Below are positions 44,203 to 53,377 of a stretch of DNA of 64,000 nt, one piece after another. Under the pieces are notes generated by a model, which was not told the origin of the DNA, searched no databases, and saw only the letters and a list, made by a program, of their open reading frames with translations. Within the stretch, counting starts at the first letter, position 1, and every line of letters begins with the position of its first letter. Origin of the DNA: CAVQBL01 sp963710715. Its GTDB lineage: Bacteria > Pseudomonadota > Gammaproteobacteria > DSM-16500. The position numbers and the translations under genes are program-made. Location: contig CAVQBL010000017.1 of the NCBI GenBank assembly GCA_963710715.1, positions 78,838 through 142,837 of the forward strand, read 5' to 3'.

Positions 44203-44643
44203 CTGGAAAATTACGGACTGGGAGGCGAGCTAAAAACTAGCACAAAGAGCCTTATTGATGCAGATAGTGCAAGCTCTCTTTGGAAAAAAGCAATAAGTTC
44301 CAAATGGAACAAAGACCCCGTGTGGGTTCATGGGGATATCTCAAGTGGCAATATTCTACTGAAGAACAATAAGATCAGCGCAGTAATTGACTTTGGATGC
44401 ATGGGTATAGGCGATCCAGCTTGTGATCTGACAATAGCCTGGACTTTTTTTAAAAACAAAAGCAGGGGTGTCTTTAAAAACGCTTTGAGTCTTGACCCTG
44501 ATACATGGGCAAGAGCCCGAGGCTGGGCTTTATGGAAGGCTCTTTATGAACTTTCCGAATTAGAAAGTAAGTTAAGTACTGAAGCTATCGAGCAAAAGCG
44601 AATAATTGCGGATGTCTTAAAAGAGCACTCATCAGTTGGTTGA
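44203..44643 (+). pseudogene. aminoglycoside phosphotransferase (APH family) C-terminal half
   Basis: From the junction at about 44203 the frame reads LENYGLGGELKTSTKSLIDA, then VWVHGDISSGNILLKNNKIS (the HGDxxxxN catalytic loop), AVIDFGCMGIGDPACDLTIA (the DFG-like metal motif) and RARGWALWKALYELSELESK. This is the C-terminal lobe of an APH-type kinase. The N-terminal ATP-binding lobe has been replaced by the IS1634 fragment. About 145 of some 300 codons remain. The ATG at 44176 lies in the transposon part and gives only a chimeric start. Confidence 0.78.
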
Positions 44644-44885
44644 TCTTGCCCTAATTTGATGGACACCCTGTTTGAATTTTCATTTTGTCACTCACTCCTA
44701 TTTGAAATTTATCGTATCCGCTATATCACTTCCCGAAATTTTTTCATTCTTGCAAATCTTTTAGGTTCGAGTTTAAGAAACAAAAAGTTATTAGATAAAT
44801 CGTTGAAAGCAAGTACAGAGAATTTTCTGGCATTTGCAAGGTGGATAGTCAATTCTTCGTAACCCATCACGCGCTGACTTTTAAT

Positions 44886-45704
44886 TTATATTGTTGGTTT
44901 AAGTTGCCCGTAAATTTGTGTGGTGCGTGCAAACGATACGAGATATTTATCATCTTCTATAAATTCATATAGTTCTTTTAGAAGCTGGTCTATTTCATTT
45001 TCGGTGACAAGCTGATTATTGATATAGTTATTTTTTACTTCAGTAACAAGTAATGGAATAATAAGTTTTTGTCGTTTTGTTTGGAGGATAGGTTGAACAA
45101 AATTTACAAAAATATTTTGTAAATTTAAATCGCGAAAGTAAGAGTAAATTTTCTCACCTAAATTGAAATCGAATCCTTTTTTTTCACCCAATGAACGCAA
45201 TAATTGACGATGTTTTTGAAATGTAGGTGATGGAGGATAACAGCAGGTAACGGCATTAGACGCTTCTTCACATATTATATGGCCACTACTTTTCAAGAAA
45301 CGTAACATGGTTTGTAAAGCCACATAAGGTTCATGAAGATGCATAATAATAAATCTTGAATAAATGAAGTCAAATAGTGGCAAGTCACATAAATCAAACA
45401 CTGAACTATTAATAAATGTAATATTATCTACACCATTTATTTTTGCTTGTCGTTTCGCAATTTCTATTTGTTCAATACTGATATCAACAGCATATACGCG
45501 ACCCGCATTCCCCACTTGCTCAGCTATCCAGCAAGTCATTTCTCCTGTTCCGCAACCTATTTCTAAAACATGATTCCCTTTGGTTAAACCAGCCTGTAGT
45601 AATAAATTGCGACTGGTTTTTTTAAAAAGCTCATTCAAAATAGTTAAACGTTCTTTTCCTTGTTCACCGACGCCTAGAATATAATTGTTAGAATTTAATT
45701 GCAT
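44886..45704 (-). CDS. class I SAM-dependent methyltransferase
   Basis: The 272-residue protein has a standard N-terminal Rossmann methyltransferase: LLLQAGLTKGNHVLEIGCGT (motif I, EIGCGTGEM), VYAVDISIEQIEIAKRQAKI, NITFINSSVFDLCDLPLFDF and SRFIIMHLHEPYVALQTMLR. The C-terminal 100 residues are helical and probably bind the substrate. Nothing nearby indicates what is methylated. It is an intact single gene between remnants (APH upstream in map order, degenerate DNA after 45705). Confidence 0.88.
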   Translation of the reverse strand: MQLNSNNYILGVGEQGKERLTILNELFKKTSRNLLLQAGLTKGNHVLEIGCGTGEMTCWIAEQVGNAGRVYAVDISIEQIEIAKRQAKINGVDNITFINSSVFDLCDLPLFDFIYSRFIIMHLHEPYVALQTMLRFLKSSGHIICEEASNAVTCCYPPSPTFQKHRQLLRSLGEKKGFDFNLGEKIYSYFRDLNLQNIFVNFVQPILQTKRQKLIIPLLVTEVKNNYINNQLVTENEIDQLLKELYEFIEDDKYLVSFARTTQIYGQLKPTI

Positions 45705-46276
45705 GATTTTTTATCCTTGCTTCTAAATTTATTGATAACAATGCTAAAGGGTAACCTGCCTGTCGTGAAGCTCGCCCTTACCCACTAAAGCCCAGAGCAT
45801 GACTGAATCTTGCCATAAACATTCCAAATTCCAAGCTATGTCAGTAATATTAAAATCTGTAGAAATTTCACCTTTTTTATAGCCAAATTAACTAATGATT
45901 CAATTTTACTTCTTCTTATATCAAAATAGTTTCTTGTTAGTTTATTTAATTTTTTTTCCGTGATATCCAATCTTAAAATATCAAGACCACTAGCAACATC
46001 AGCCGGAGTTACAAACAGAATCTTCTATTTGCTTTTTTCTGGGCATATTTTATTTCAATCGGATTAGATTCACTGATATTTAATAACTTAATCAAATTAA
46101 CTCTTTCATTTTCCTAGATAAACGAACATATCCCACTCCAAGCCTGTTCGAATTTTTGCGGTTCACAATCTTTTATATCATTTAAAAATGTAAAGATATA
46201 TTTATGTTCTCTATACAGCCTATAACGAGTTTTTGCAGGCATAGTCTGCCTCTCTAATTTATAAATGAATATTTAT
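45705..46276. other. 570-bp gap with degenerate coding fragments
   Basis: No intact gene. On the minus strand a short piece from about 46240 reads PAKTRYRLYREHKYIFTFLN, then EPQKFEQAWSGICSFI and a stop, with further broken frames to about 46000. Another piece near 45830-45770 reads LEFGMFMARFSHALGFSG. These look like scraps of lost genes that I cannot identify. Confidence 0.4.
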
Positions 46277-46930
46277 TTATATATTAGCATTATTCTCTCT
46301 GGATTGCCAGATGGAAGAAATCGTCCTTAATGTTGCGTAGAGGGTGGAAGGACAAACAATAACGACTTTTTTCCCCCAAGCAAAGCTATGCAGCTCATGA
46401 TCGTGTTGAATAGTCAGTGAAAAAGCACCTTCAATGGGCATAAACATCAACACAAAGTCAGGCGTTTTTAATTGATCCACATCTTGATAGCGTCTCTGTT
46501 CTAAATCATTAACATGTTTTTTTACGGAATAAAGAAATTGCTTAAGATGCTCAAGACGAATTTGCTCGTCTTCTTCTGAAGAATATCTTTCATAGTCTGT
46601 TAATGAAACTTTAGAATCAATTATAATATGTTTATCTTCGGGTAATTTCACTACAACATCGGGTTTAAGTGTCTGTCCTGCATCTGGATGCTTCATCCTC
46701 ATTTCTGCACCCTGAAGTATATAATCTTCTCCAAGGCGTAATCCTGATTCTTCAAGTATCCTTTCAAGAATAATTTCACCCCAATTACCTTGTGTCCTAA
46801 AGTCCCCTTTTAACGCTTTGGTTAGATCGGTCGTTTGTGATGTCATTTGTTCATTTACTTTTACAATACGCTCTATTTCAGATTTTAGAGAATACTGTTC
46901 TTTCGAATGAATCATTTGTTTCCCATCAAC
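46277..46930 (-). pseudogene. rmuC: RmuC (DNA recombination protein) remnant, truncated at both ends
   Basis: The readable part holds the RmuC core: LTKALKGDFRTQGNWGEIIL, ERILEESGLRLGEDY, KPDVVVKLPEDKHIIIDSKV, SLTDYERY and PTTLLATLRTI-like PSTLYATLRTISSIWQSREN. RmuC is a nuclease-like protein that limits DNA rearrangement. The long N-terminal coiled coil is missing, and the C-terminal part after SIWQ is cut (a stop follows NANI). The upstream end runs straight into the YecM-like gene in a different frame. The annotated-size ORF (to 47053) would include foreign residues. Confidence 0.75.
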
Positions 46931-47450
46931 GTAGGTAGAGTTTAGCGATTTCCCATCCCTGCAATGCCACAATTTCTCTGAGAGAGATATCATAAAATTT
47001 AGCGGTTTTATCATTCTCAAATGTGATAAAAGCAGGTTGACAATGTTCTCCATGATCTTTTACACCTGTCAAAACATTACTATGTTGCTTGATAAATTGA
47101 GGCAGGGTTTTTCCAACTACCATCCCTATGCTCTCAAGACCGCTTGGATACATATGTACAGATCGAGGGGCGGCCAATTCAATCATAGATACTGCAAAAC
47201 CATCTTCGAGCATTAAAGGTTTTTTTAGAATCAATACTGAGACCGCTCTTCCATTAAATTGTGTTTCCACAAATTCGCTGCAAAAAACTTTTAATTGATC
47301 ACGTAATGCTTCGTATTCTGGAATCGTCGCAACTCTATAGAGGAGATGACTCATGGGCATTCCACTCATGCTTATCCCGACTTTTTTTAGTCGATGCAGC
47401 AAATCAGAGAAAAAAGCTTGATAATTACCAATCAGTTGTTCAATTTGCAT
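46926..47450 (-). CDS. YecM-like protein (VOC-fold family)
   Basis: From the ATG at 47450 (AGGA nine bases upstream) this is a 174-residue protein resembling E. coli YecM: GISMSGMPMSHLLYRVATIP, GRAVSVLILKKPLMLEDGFA, IELAAPRS..YPSGLESIGM and KFYDISLREIVAL. YecM belongs to the glyoxalase/vicinal-oxygen-chelate fold and has no established reaction. The last ten residues (GWEIAKLYLR) may come from the junction with the RmuC remnant and not from the original gene. It is divergent from kdsB. Confidence 0.78.
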   Translation of the reverse strand: MQIEQLIGNYQAFFSDLLHRLKKVGISMSGMPMSHLLYRVATIPEYEALRDQLKVFCSEFVETQFNGRAVSVLILKKPLMLEDGFAVSMIELAAPRSVHMYPSGLESIGMVVGKTLPQFIKQHSNVLTGVKDHGEHCQPAFITFENDKTAKFYDISLREIVALQGWEIAKLYLR

Positions 47451-47564
47451 ATCATAGGTCCTGCGTTGATTATTAATCAGAAATTGCATATAATCTATGC
47501 GATTTAAAAATTGTTTCTATACCTACTATATCAAGAAATAACAAAAAAATTAATGAGGAAATGA

Positions 47565-48347
47565 ATGAGCGCAATCATCGTAATTCCCGCACGCTTTGGC
47601 TCTTCTCGCCTACCCGGGAAACCTCTTGCCCTCATCAAGGGAAAAAGTCTCATTTATAGGGTTTGGTCGATTGCGAAAGCAGTAAAAAATGTGGATGAAG
47701 TTTATATCGCAACCGACGATGAAAAAATTAGGGAGCACGTCAAAACTTTTGGTGCCAAAGTTATCATGACTCCGGTGGATTGTAAAAATGGCACAGAGCG
47801 TGCATTCGTTGCAGCAAATGCTTTGAATCCAAGACCAGACATTATTTTAAACTTACAAGGTGATGCGGTATTAACACCACCTTGGGTTATTCAAGCACTC
47901 CTCGATAAAATGATAAAAGATCCTTCCATTGGTTTTGCTACAACAGCAACACAAATGAATGCAGAACAATATAAAAAAATAGTTTTATCAAAAAAAGATG
48001 GTGCGGTGGGTGGAACAACGGTTGTCTTCGATAAAAATGACAATGCACTTTATTTTTCTAAAAGTTTGATTCCTTTTCTGCGAGAAAAAACGGGGGCTTC
48101 ATTACCTATCTATAGGCATATTGGATTATATGTATATCGATATCCTGTTTTAAAACAATATTTAGATTTAGAACCCACTCCTCTTGAAATAACTGAAGGA
48201 TTAGAGCAATTGCGCGCTCTTGAAAATGGTATCCCCATTAAGGTTGTCAAAGTTGATTACAAAGGCCGTACGCATTGGGCGGTTGATACTCAAGAAGATA
48301 TAGATGTTGCTGAGAAAATTATTGCTGAAGAGGGTGAGCTTTTATAA
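47565..48347 (+). CDS. kdsB: 3-deoxy-manno-octulosonate cytidylyltransferase (CMP-Kdo synthetase)
   Basis: The 260-residue nucleotidyltransferase has IVIPARFGSSRLPGKPLALI (CTP-binding signature), DEVYIATDDEKIREHVKTFG, NGTERAFVAANAL, ILNLQGDAVLTPPWVIQALL, YRHIGLYVYRYPVLKQYLDL and the AVDTQEDIDVAEKI tail. It activates Kdo for lipid A/LPS core synthesis. Compared with E. coli KdsB the QGDEP motif is changed to QGDAV, so this is a divergent member and a related 8-carbon sugar is possible. Its TAA overlaps the ATG of a histidine-phosphatase gene by one base. Confidence 0.85.
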   Translation: MSAIIVIPARFGSSRLPGKPLALIKGKSLIYRVWSIAKAVKNVDEVYIATDDEKIREHVKTFGAKVIMTPVDCKNGTERAFVAANALNPRPDIILNLQGDAVLTPPWVIQALLDKMIKDPSIGFATTATQMNAEQYKKIVLSKKDGAVGGTTVVFDKNDNALYFSKSLIPFLREKTGASLPIYRHIGLYVYRYPVLKQYLDLEPTPLEITEGLEQLRALENGIPIKVVKVDYKGRTHWAVDTQEDIDVAEKIIAEEGELL

Positions 48348-48997
48348 TGGAACTCATACTCGCAAGACACGGAAATACATTTAAATCTGGCGAACCCGCC
48401 GTGTGGGTAGGTAGTCAAAATGATTTGCCTTTAGTGGAATCCGGTGAAGCGCAAGCAAAATTATTAGGGCAAACTTTGCTTAAAATGCAAACCACGTTCA
48501 CATCCGTTTACACGGGCCCACTTATAAGAATGACTGCTTATGCAAAAATTATTTTAAGTGAATTAAAAATAAATCTACATCCTACTATCGACTTACGTTT
48601 AAATGAAATTAATTACGGAAAATGGAGCGGGTTAACCCGTAACGAAATTTGTGAAAAATTTGGCGCGGATGAATTTGAAAAATGGGAAAATCATTCGCAA
48701 TGGCCACAAAGCGGTGGTTGGGATGAGTCGGAACAAGCATTGATCAAAAGAATTAAAGAATTTTCTAATCATCTTACACAGCGTTATGTAAAAAATGAAA
48801 AAATATTAGTCGTAGGCAGTAATGGCTCTTTACGTTATTTTTTAGATTTAATTCCTGGAAAACTACAACATCATATTAAAGATCGCACTGTTAAAATTGC
48901 AACTGGCAATATATCTAAGTTAACTTATCGTAATGAATCTTGGAAATTAGATTTTTGGAATTTTTCTCCGCAACAAATGCTTGCGATTAATCCATAA
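48347..48997 (+). CDS. histidine phosphatase family protein
   Basis: The 216-residue phosphoglycerate-mutase-like protein has the RHG motif at its start (LILARHGNTFKSGE), the second conserved Arg (YTGPLIRMTAYAKIIL), the Glu region (LNEINYGKWSGLTRNEICEK), and a late segment that reads VVGSNGSLRYFLDLIP, with Asn where relatives carry the second catalytic His (usually GH or SHG). It is coupled to kdsB, so a sugar-phosphate substrate in Kdo or LPS metabolism is plausible. The missing second histidine casts doubt on full activity. Confidence 0.8.
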   Translation: MELILARHGNTFKSGEPAVWVGSQNDLPLVESGEAQAKLLGQTLLKMQTTFTSVYTGPLIRMTAYAKIILSELKINLHPTIDLRLNEINYGKWSGLTRNEICEKFGADEFEKWENHSQWPQSGGWDESEQALIKRIKEFSNHLTQRYVKNEKILVVGSNGSLRYFLDLIPGKLQHHIKDRTVKIATGNISKLTYRNESWKLDFWNFSPQQMLAINP

Positions 48998-49034
48998 TAA
49001 GACTATCACGTATACTTTTCGTTTGGAGTTTAGT

Positions 49035-50045
49035 ATGAAATTTCTATTCGGTTTATTAATTATATTTCTTAGCTTATGGCTCTGCGTAGCGCAGTCCCAA
49101 CAAGCTAAGCGAGAGTTTGTAATTGATACCGATGTAGGAATCGATGATGCTATTGCGATACTATATATGTTACAAAGACCAGAAATTAAAGTGAAAGCAA
49201 TTACCATTGAAAGTGATGGCAATGCACACTGTGACCCTGCATTTGCAAATACGCAAAGCTTGTTACAACTCGTTCATCAAACTCATATTCCCGTTGCATG
49301 TGGTCGTTTAACTCCCTTGCACGGAGGACACTCATTCCCAGAAGAGGCCAAACATGCATGCGATACTTTTGGCGAAAAATTATTGCCAAAACCATATAAG
49401 CTTTCTTCTAATCAAACTGCAAAAGATTTACTTATTAAAACATTACGCTCATCCAAACAAGCTATCAATATTCTTGCAATAGGACCTATGACTACTTTAG
49501 CAGAGGTAATAGAACAACAACCTGAATTAAAAAATAAAATTCGTATGATTTACGCAATGGCTGGAGCAATCTATGTACCTGGCAATATTACGTCAGTGGA
49601 TCCTACTAAAAATAATCATGTTGCTGAATGGAATGTTTATTTCGATCCCGCCGCGGCAAAAAAAGTTTTTCATTCAAATATACCTATTACTTTAATTCCA
49701 TTGGATGCAACAAACCAAGTACCTTTTAATAAAGAATTTTATGAAAGAATTAAACAGCAGCATGTTACACCTGCCGCAACATTTGTGTATCAATGGATAG
49801 GAAAAAATAAGCGAAAATTATTTAGTGAACAAAGTTATTTTTGGGATCCTGTTGCTGCTGTAGTTGCAACTAATGCAGAAATTGCAACTATCAAAACATT
49901 GCCATTGTTCATTCGATTGAGCCCAGAGTCTTTATCAGGTGCTACTGTAGTTGATAAAAAACAAGGTTCCCCTATTCATGTGTGTATGAATATAAACAAT
50001 AAAAAATTTGAAAATATTTTGTTAAACGGTTTAAACTCGCGGTAA
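49035..50045 (+). CDS. secreted nucleoside hydrolase
   Basis: From the ATG at 49035 (GGAG at 49025) the protein has 336 residues with a signal peptide (FLFGLLIIFLSLWLCVAQSQ). The inosine-uridine nucleoside hydrolase fold follows: FVIDTDVGIDDAIAILYML (Ca-binding DTDxGxDD), NILAIGPMTTLAEVIEQQPE, MAGAIYVPGN, NHVAEWNVYFDPAAAKKVF, and SYFWDPVAAVVA (late DPxA). It cleaves nucleosides to base and ribose in the periplasm or outside the cell, a possible scavenging route for a host-associated bacterium. It lies 37 bp after the histidine phosphatase and converges with the autotransporter. Confidence 0.88.
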   Translation: MKFLFGLLIIFLSLWLCVAQSQQAKREFVIDTDVGIDDAIAILYMLQRPEIKVKAITIESDGNAHCDPAFANTQSLLQLVHQTHIPVACGRLTPLHGGHSFPEEAKHACDTFGEKLLPKPYKLSSNQTAKDLLIKTLRSSKQAINILAIGPMTTLAEVIEQQPELKNKIRMIYAMAGAIYVPGNITSVDPTKNNHVAEWNVYFDPAAAKKVFHSNIPITLIPLDATNQVPFNKEFYERIKQQHVTPAATFVYQWIGKNKRKLFSEQSYFWDPVAAVVATNAEIATIKTLPLFIRLSPESLSGATVVDKKQGSPIHVCMNINNKKFENILLNGLNSR

Positions 50046-50102
50046 ATTCATTATTAGGCTTTTAGGCGTCTTCTCTAAAACTTTGCAGCAGCTTCCTTCG
50101 CA

Positions 50103-52967
50103 TTATAAATTAACTCTTACTCCACCAATCGCATCATACGCTTTACCGCGACCATTATGCAAATAAACTTCACGCCCTATAGTTGCGTAAACAGAGAGTT
50201 CTTTGGTTAATTGTGCAGTTGCACCTAGATCTAATTCAGCCCACGTACCATTTATTGTTGAACTAAATGGAATCGGTGTTGTGGATGTAGAAAATTCAAT
50301 TGTTGATTTTCCTTTTGACTCATGCCATGCGCTTCCTGTTAACCAAATACTTAATTTGCGCGGTGAGGAAGAACCCATGCATCCTTCCCACAACAAGCGT
50401 GCGCCTAATCGACTTATTAAAGATTGTGCTGGATTAAAATCCACACGAGAAGCATCAACTTTAATTTTTTTTCCTTGTAGCGATTGATAAATTATTTGTG
50501 CTTGCGGTTCAACACTAAAATGATTAGTCACTCTAAAAGGATAGCCACCTTCTAGAGAAGCTGCATAAGTCGTACCATTGACATCTTTAACAATTCTTCT
50601 TGAATCATTGCTAGATTTAAACCAATTCGATTGAATAACCCCATCCAGGTACCAATTACTAGGACCTAAATGCGTCCAATAAACACCCGCATTATAATTG
50701 TAAAAATCAATACTTCCGGCACGAATATCAAAAACATGGTCAACACCCGCACTACCGTCACCTAGCGCTCCATATACACCTGAAAAATCACGATGGCCTT
50801 CTGCATATTCACGATGAAAAATATCAACACCTGTTTGCAGTGCTAAAAAATGATAAGTAAAGTTGGGACCATTACGGAAAATACTTCCATTATGAATATT
50901 ACCGCCACGATTGATAATGCGTGTCCAAGCTCCTTTAAAGAAACATCCTGGATCATGTACTTGATCTTCTGCGCCTACACGTTGATGAAATGTACCTAAC
51001 ATAGTGCGGCTATCTAAAAGTTCTACCGATGGAATAGCAGCAAATAATGAAACTTCTCGCCGAAAGTTTGGAATATTTTCGGAAAGCATACTGCGTAAAT
51101 ACCAATTATCTGTAGATGTTCCATCCATACCCCCACGAAATAAAAGATATTCATAAGGACCCGCGGTTACAGGACCACTTAAACTGAAAGCGCCCGGTGA
51201 GGTAGTACTACCATTAATAGTATTTACAACTAAAATACCGTTACCTACTGTTTGAGCACCTACACCACCTACATTATGCACAGCAACGAAAGTATTGCCT
51301 GTTGCATTACTTCCACCATTTTTGCCGTCGATGACTAATTTGTCTGCTGGTGAATTATCTGAATTCAGTATTGCATTCAACACTAATGATCCAGCTTTCC
51401 CCACATAGTCACCACGTATAGTTAATGAATTATTTGCGCGAGGGCTTGCAATATTGATTATGCCTGCATTATTCACTAACACTGGACGAGCCGTATTCGC
51501 TTCGATCACAGAATTTAATAAATTGTTTGCATTCAGAGTGGCTGAATTAATATTAAGAGTCGCAGTTGGGTCAGCTGATAATCCACCGAGAGTAAGATTA
51601 CTCGATAATGTAAGCGCTGAGTTATTGGTAACGTTAATGGTTTCCCAATTAACCATGTCGCTACCACCCATGTGCTGTGCATTATTAAAAATTAAATTAT
51701 CATGGCCGCCACCACCGCCATTAAATAAAGAGATACTACTAATATTAGCGTCGGTAACATTTTGCAAAGTGGCTATTTCGTTACCAGTTGTTCCCATCAC
51801 TAACTGGCCAACCATTTTGCCACCTGTCATAAGAAAGGTATCGTTTGAACCAGTAAAGAAGACATTTCCTTGGATAACACCATTATTATTAACGGCACTG
51901 TTCCCAAGCATCATTTGAATTGCCGCAACAGAGCCTCCTGCAATTGTTCCTGAATTATTTACAACACCAGGACCACCTTCGAAAATGATAGCTCTTGTAC
52001 CCGCACCAGAAGTAATCACTCCTGTCGCACTATTATTAACAGTACCGCCACTACTTGTTATACCAAAATCAATTCCTCTTCCATTTGCAGCAGTGATAGT
52101 CCCATCATTATTAACAATCGCAGGGCCACCATCCACTGATATACCTCTTGATTGTGCTAGCAATTGACCACCTGCAAAATTATTAACTACGCCACCCGCT
52201 TGCAAAATGATTGCGGTTGACGTATTAGCAAATGTACCAATCTCTCCAAAATTATTAACAATACTTGCATTTGTGTTTATTCCCACTCCGACAAAACCAT
52301 CGATTAAACCCGTCGCTCGATTGATGACCGAGCCACCTAATCCCATAGATACTCCAGTACCAAAAGTACCGCCTTCAATCGTACCCGCATTATCTACTGA
52401 AGAGTTAAGACCACTGACAGGACTACCGTTGATACTAATAGAAACTCCATCCAGCCCTCCTGCTATTACCCCACCTACTTGATTTATGACAGTCGCACCA
52501 CCTAATAGCAATACACCACTACCGTTCAGTGCATCAATTGTTCCAGAATTAATTAATGTAATCGGTTGGAAACCGCTACCGCCCGGAGCAAAAATCCCAT
52601 TAGAGTTTGTTGAAATAATAAAACCTGTATTGGTTACCGTGTCACCACCATCTTGCAAATTAATACCATTTCCAGCAGCAGAAATACTTCCTGCATTTGT
52701 GATATTCCACGGATTGTGACCAGCCGCAAGAAGGGCGGTCAATCCATCACCTGGACTGGTTATACTAGCACCTGAAAACAGAGTAGCATTCATATTTCCA
52801 GACGCATCTGCACAGCCTGCTGTACCCAATACGATAGACCCATTTGTCCCAGTAATATTTCCGAATGGATCACATGAAGCTGCTGCTGTAACTGGCAACA
52901 TTAATAAAAAAAGAGTTAAGAGAATATATTTGTCAAATATGCGAAAGGTAAAGTTGCGTAAATCCAT
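50103..52967 (-). CDS. autotransporter outer-membrane beta-barrel protein
   Basis: From the ATG at 52967 (a TTG at 52994 is also in frame) the protein has 954 residues. A signal peptide (YILLTLFLLMLPVTAAASCD) leads a passenger of irregular repeats built on N(N/S)xGxI (VNNSGTIAGG, VNNNGVIQGN), typical of a beta-helix. A linker and the C-terminal autotransporter barrel (about 680-954) follow, with the terminal strand AYDAIGGVRVNL. The passenger is exported to the cell surface and may act in adhesion or host contact. No protease motif is seen. A scrap of a second copy's 3' end lies at 60362-60400. Confidence 0.9.
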   Translation of the reverse strand: MDLRNFTFRIFDKYILLTLFLLMLPVTAAASCDPFGNITGTNGSIVLGTAGCADASGNMNATLFSGASITSPGDGLTALLAAGHNPWNITNAGSISAAGNGINLQDGGDTVTNTGFIISTNSNGIFAPGGSGFQPITLINSGTIDALNGSGVLLLGGATVINQVGGVIAGGLDGVSISINGSPVSGLNSSVDNAGTIEGGTFGTGVSMGLGGSVINRATGLIDGFVGVGINTNASIVNNFGEIGTFANTSTAIILQAGGVVNNFAGGQLLAQSRGISVDGGPAIVNNDGTITAANGRGIDFGITSSGGTVNNSATGVITSGAGTRAIIFEGGPGVVNNSGTIAGGSVAAIQMMLGNSAVNNNGVIQGNVFFTGSNDTFLMTGGKMVGQLVMGTTGNEIATLQNVTDANISSISLFNGGGGGHDNLIFNNAQHMGGSDMVNWETINVTNNSALTLSSNLTLGGLSADPTATLNINSATLNANNLLNSVIEANTARPVLVNNAGIINIASPRANNSLTIRGDYVGKAGSLVLNAILNSDNSPADKLVIDGKNGGSNATGNTFVAVHNVGGVGAQTVGNGILVVNTINGSTTSPGAFSLSGPVTAGPYEYLLFRGGMDGTSTDNWYLRSMLSENIPNFRREVSLFAAIPSVELLDSRTMLGTFHQRVGAEDQVHDPGCFFKGAWTRIINRGGNIHNGSIFRNGPNFTYHFLALQTGVDIFHREYAEGHRDFSGVYGALGDGSAGVDHVFDIRAGSIDFYNYNAGVYWTHLGPSNWYLDGVIQSNWFKSSNDSRRIVKDVNGTTYAASLEGGYPFRVTNHFSVEPQAQIIYQSLQGKKIKVDASRVDFNPAQSLISRLGARLLWEGCMGSSSPRKLSIWLTGSAWHESKGKSTIEFSTSTTPIPFSSTINGTWAELDLGATAQLTKELSVYATIGREVYLHNGRGKAYDAIGGVRVNL

Positions 52968-53081
52968 TTTTAATTTATATCCATCAAATCGCAACGGGCA
53001 ATATTCGAAAGCTTACTTACAACAATAAAAATCGGAGAGTAGATTTCTGGAATCAATCTCCCAAGAAAATTCCTTTAAAAG

Positions 53082-53141
53082 CTAGCGCTTTTTTCTCTTT
53101 CTAAGTTTTTTTGGACCATGTGGTCCTTTACCTCTTGGCAT
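53082..53141 (-). CDS. 19-residue highly basic micro-ORF
   Basis: ATG at 53141-53139, preceded by AAAGGTG at proper spacing, opens MPRGKGPHGPKKLRKRKKR and a TAG at 53082. Ten of 19 residues are Lys or Arg. The composition resembles small ribosome-associated or nucleic-acid-binding peptides. The ORF contains the palindrome GGACCATGTGGTCC. It sits alone in a 380-bp gap between the autotransporter and DUF2784 genes. I know no named family for it. Coding is inferred from ribosome-binding site, start and composition. Confidence 0.5.
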   Translation of the reverse strand: MPRGKGPHGPKKLRKRKKR

Positions 53142-53263
53142 AAATCACCTTTTTTTAAGAAAACTCAGACGTTACTATGCACCACATTTTAATTTTAATC
53201 AAATTCTTTTGCGCGCACAGCCCACCGTGTTTTTGCTATTATTCTCTTTTGCATATAGCTTGC

Positions 53264-53303
53264 GATTAAAAAGTAATTTTCTCTAAAACCTCTTTCGCCT
53301 CAG
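53264..53303 (-). repeat. duplicated gene-end fragment, copy 1
   Basis: On the minus strand this encodes the tail EAKEVLEKITF and stop. The frame runs back to about 53390 (FCRNVPAARLFGELISEAKE). The 26 bases at 53264-53289 recur exactly at 56651-56676, with a further 11 of 14 bases matching. It appears to be the 3' remnant of an unidentified gene. Confidence 0.6.
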
Positions 53304-53377
53304 AAATCAGTTCACCAAACAACCGCGCTGCTGGCACATTTCGACAAAAATGATTCGAGGTGTAATAGGTATAGCAA

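Noticed and set aside
44656..44862. 68-codon ORF after the APH remnant
   Set aside because: No recognisable domain; start without ribosome site; may be part of a lost gene but cannot be supported.
51454..52719. Long plus-strand ORFs antisense to the autotransporter passenger
   Set aside because: They arise from the repeated Asn/Gly-rich codons of the passenger read backwards and give Pro/Thr/Ile-rich sequence without family likeness.
53110..53130. Palindrome GGACCATGTGGTCC considered as a terminator
   Set aside because: Only 14 bp, no T-run, and it lies inside the micro-ORF; kept as a note there.
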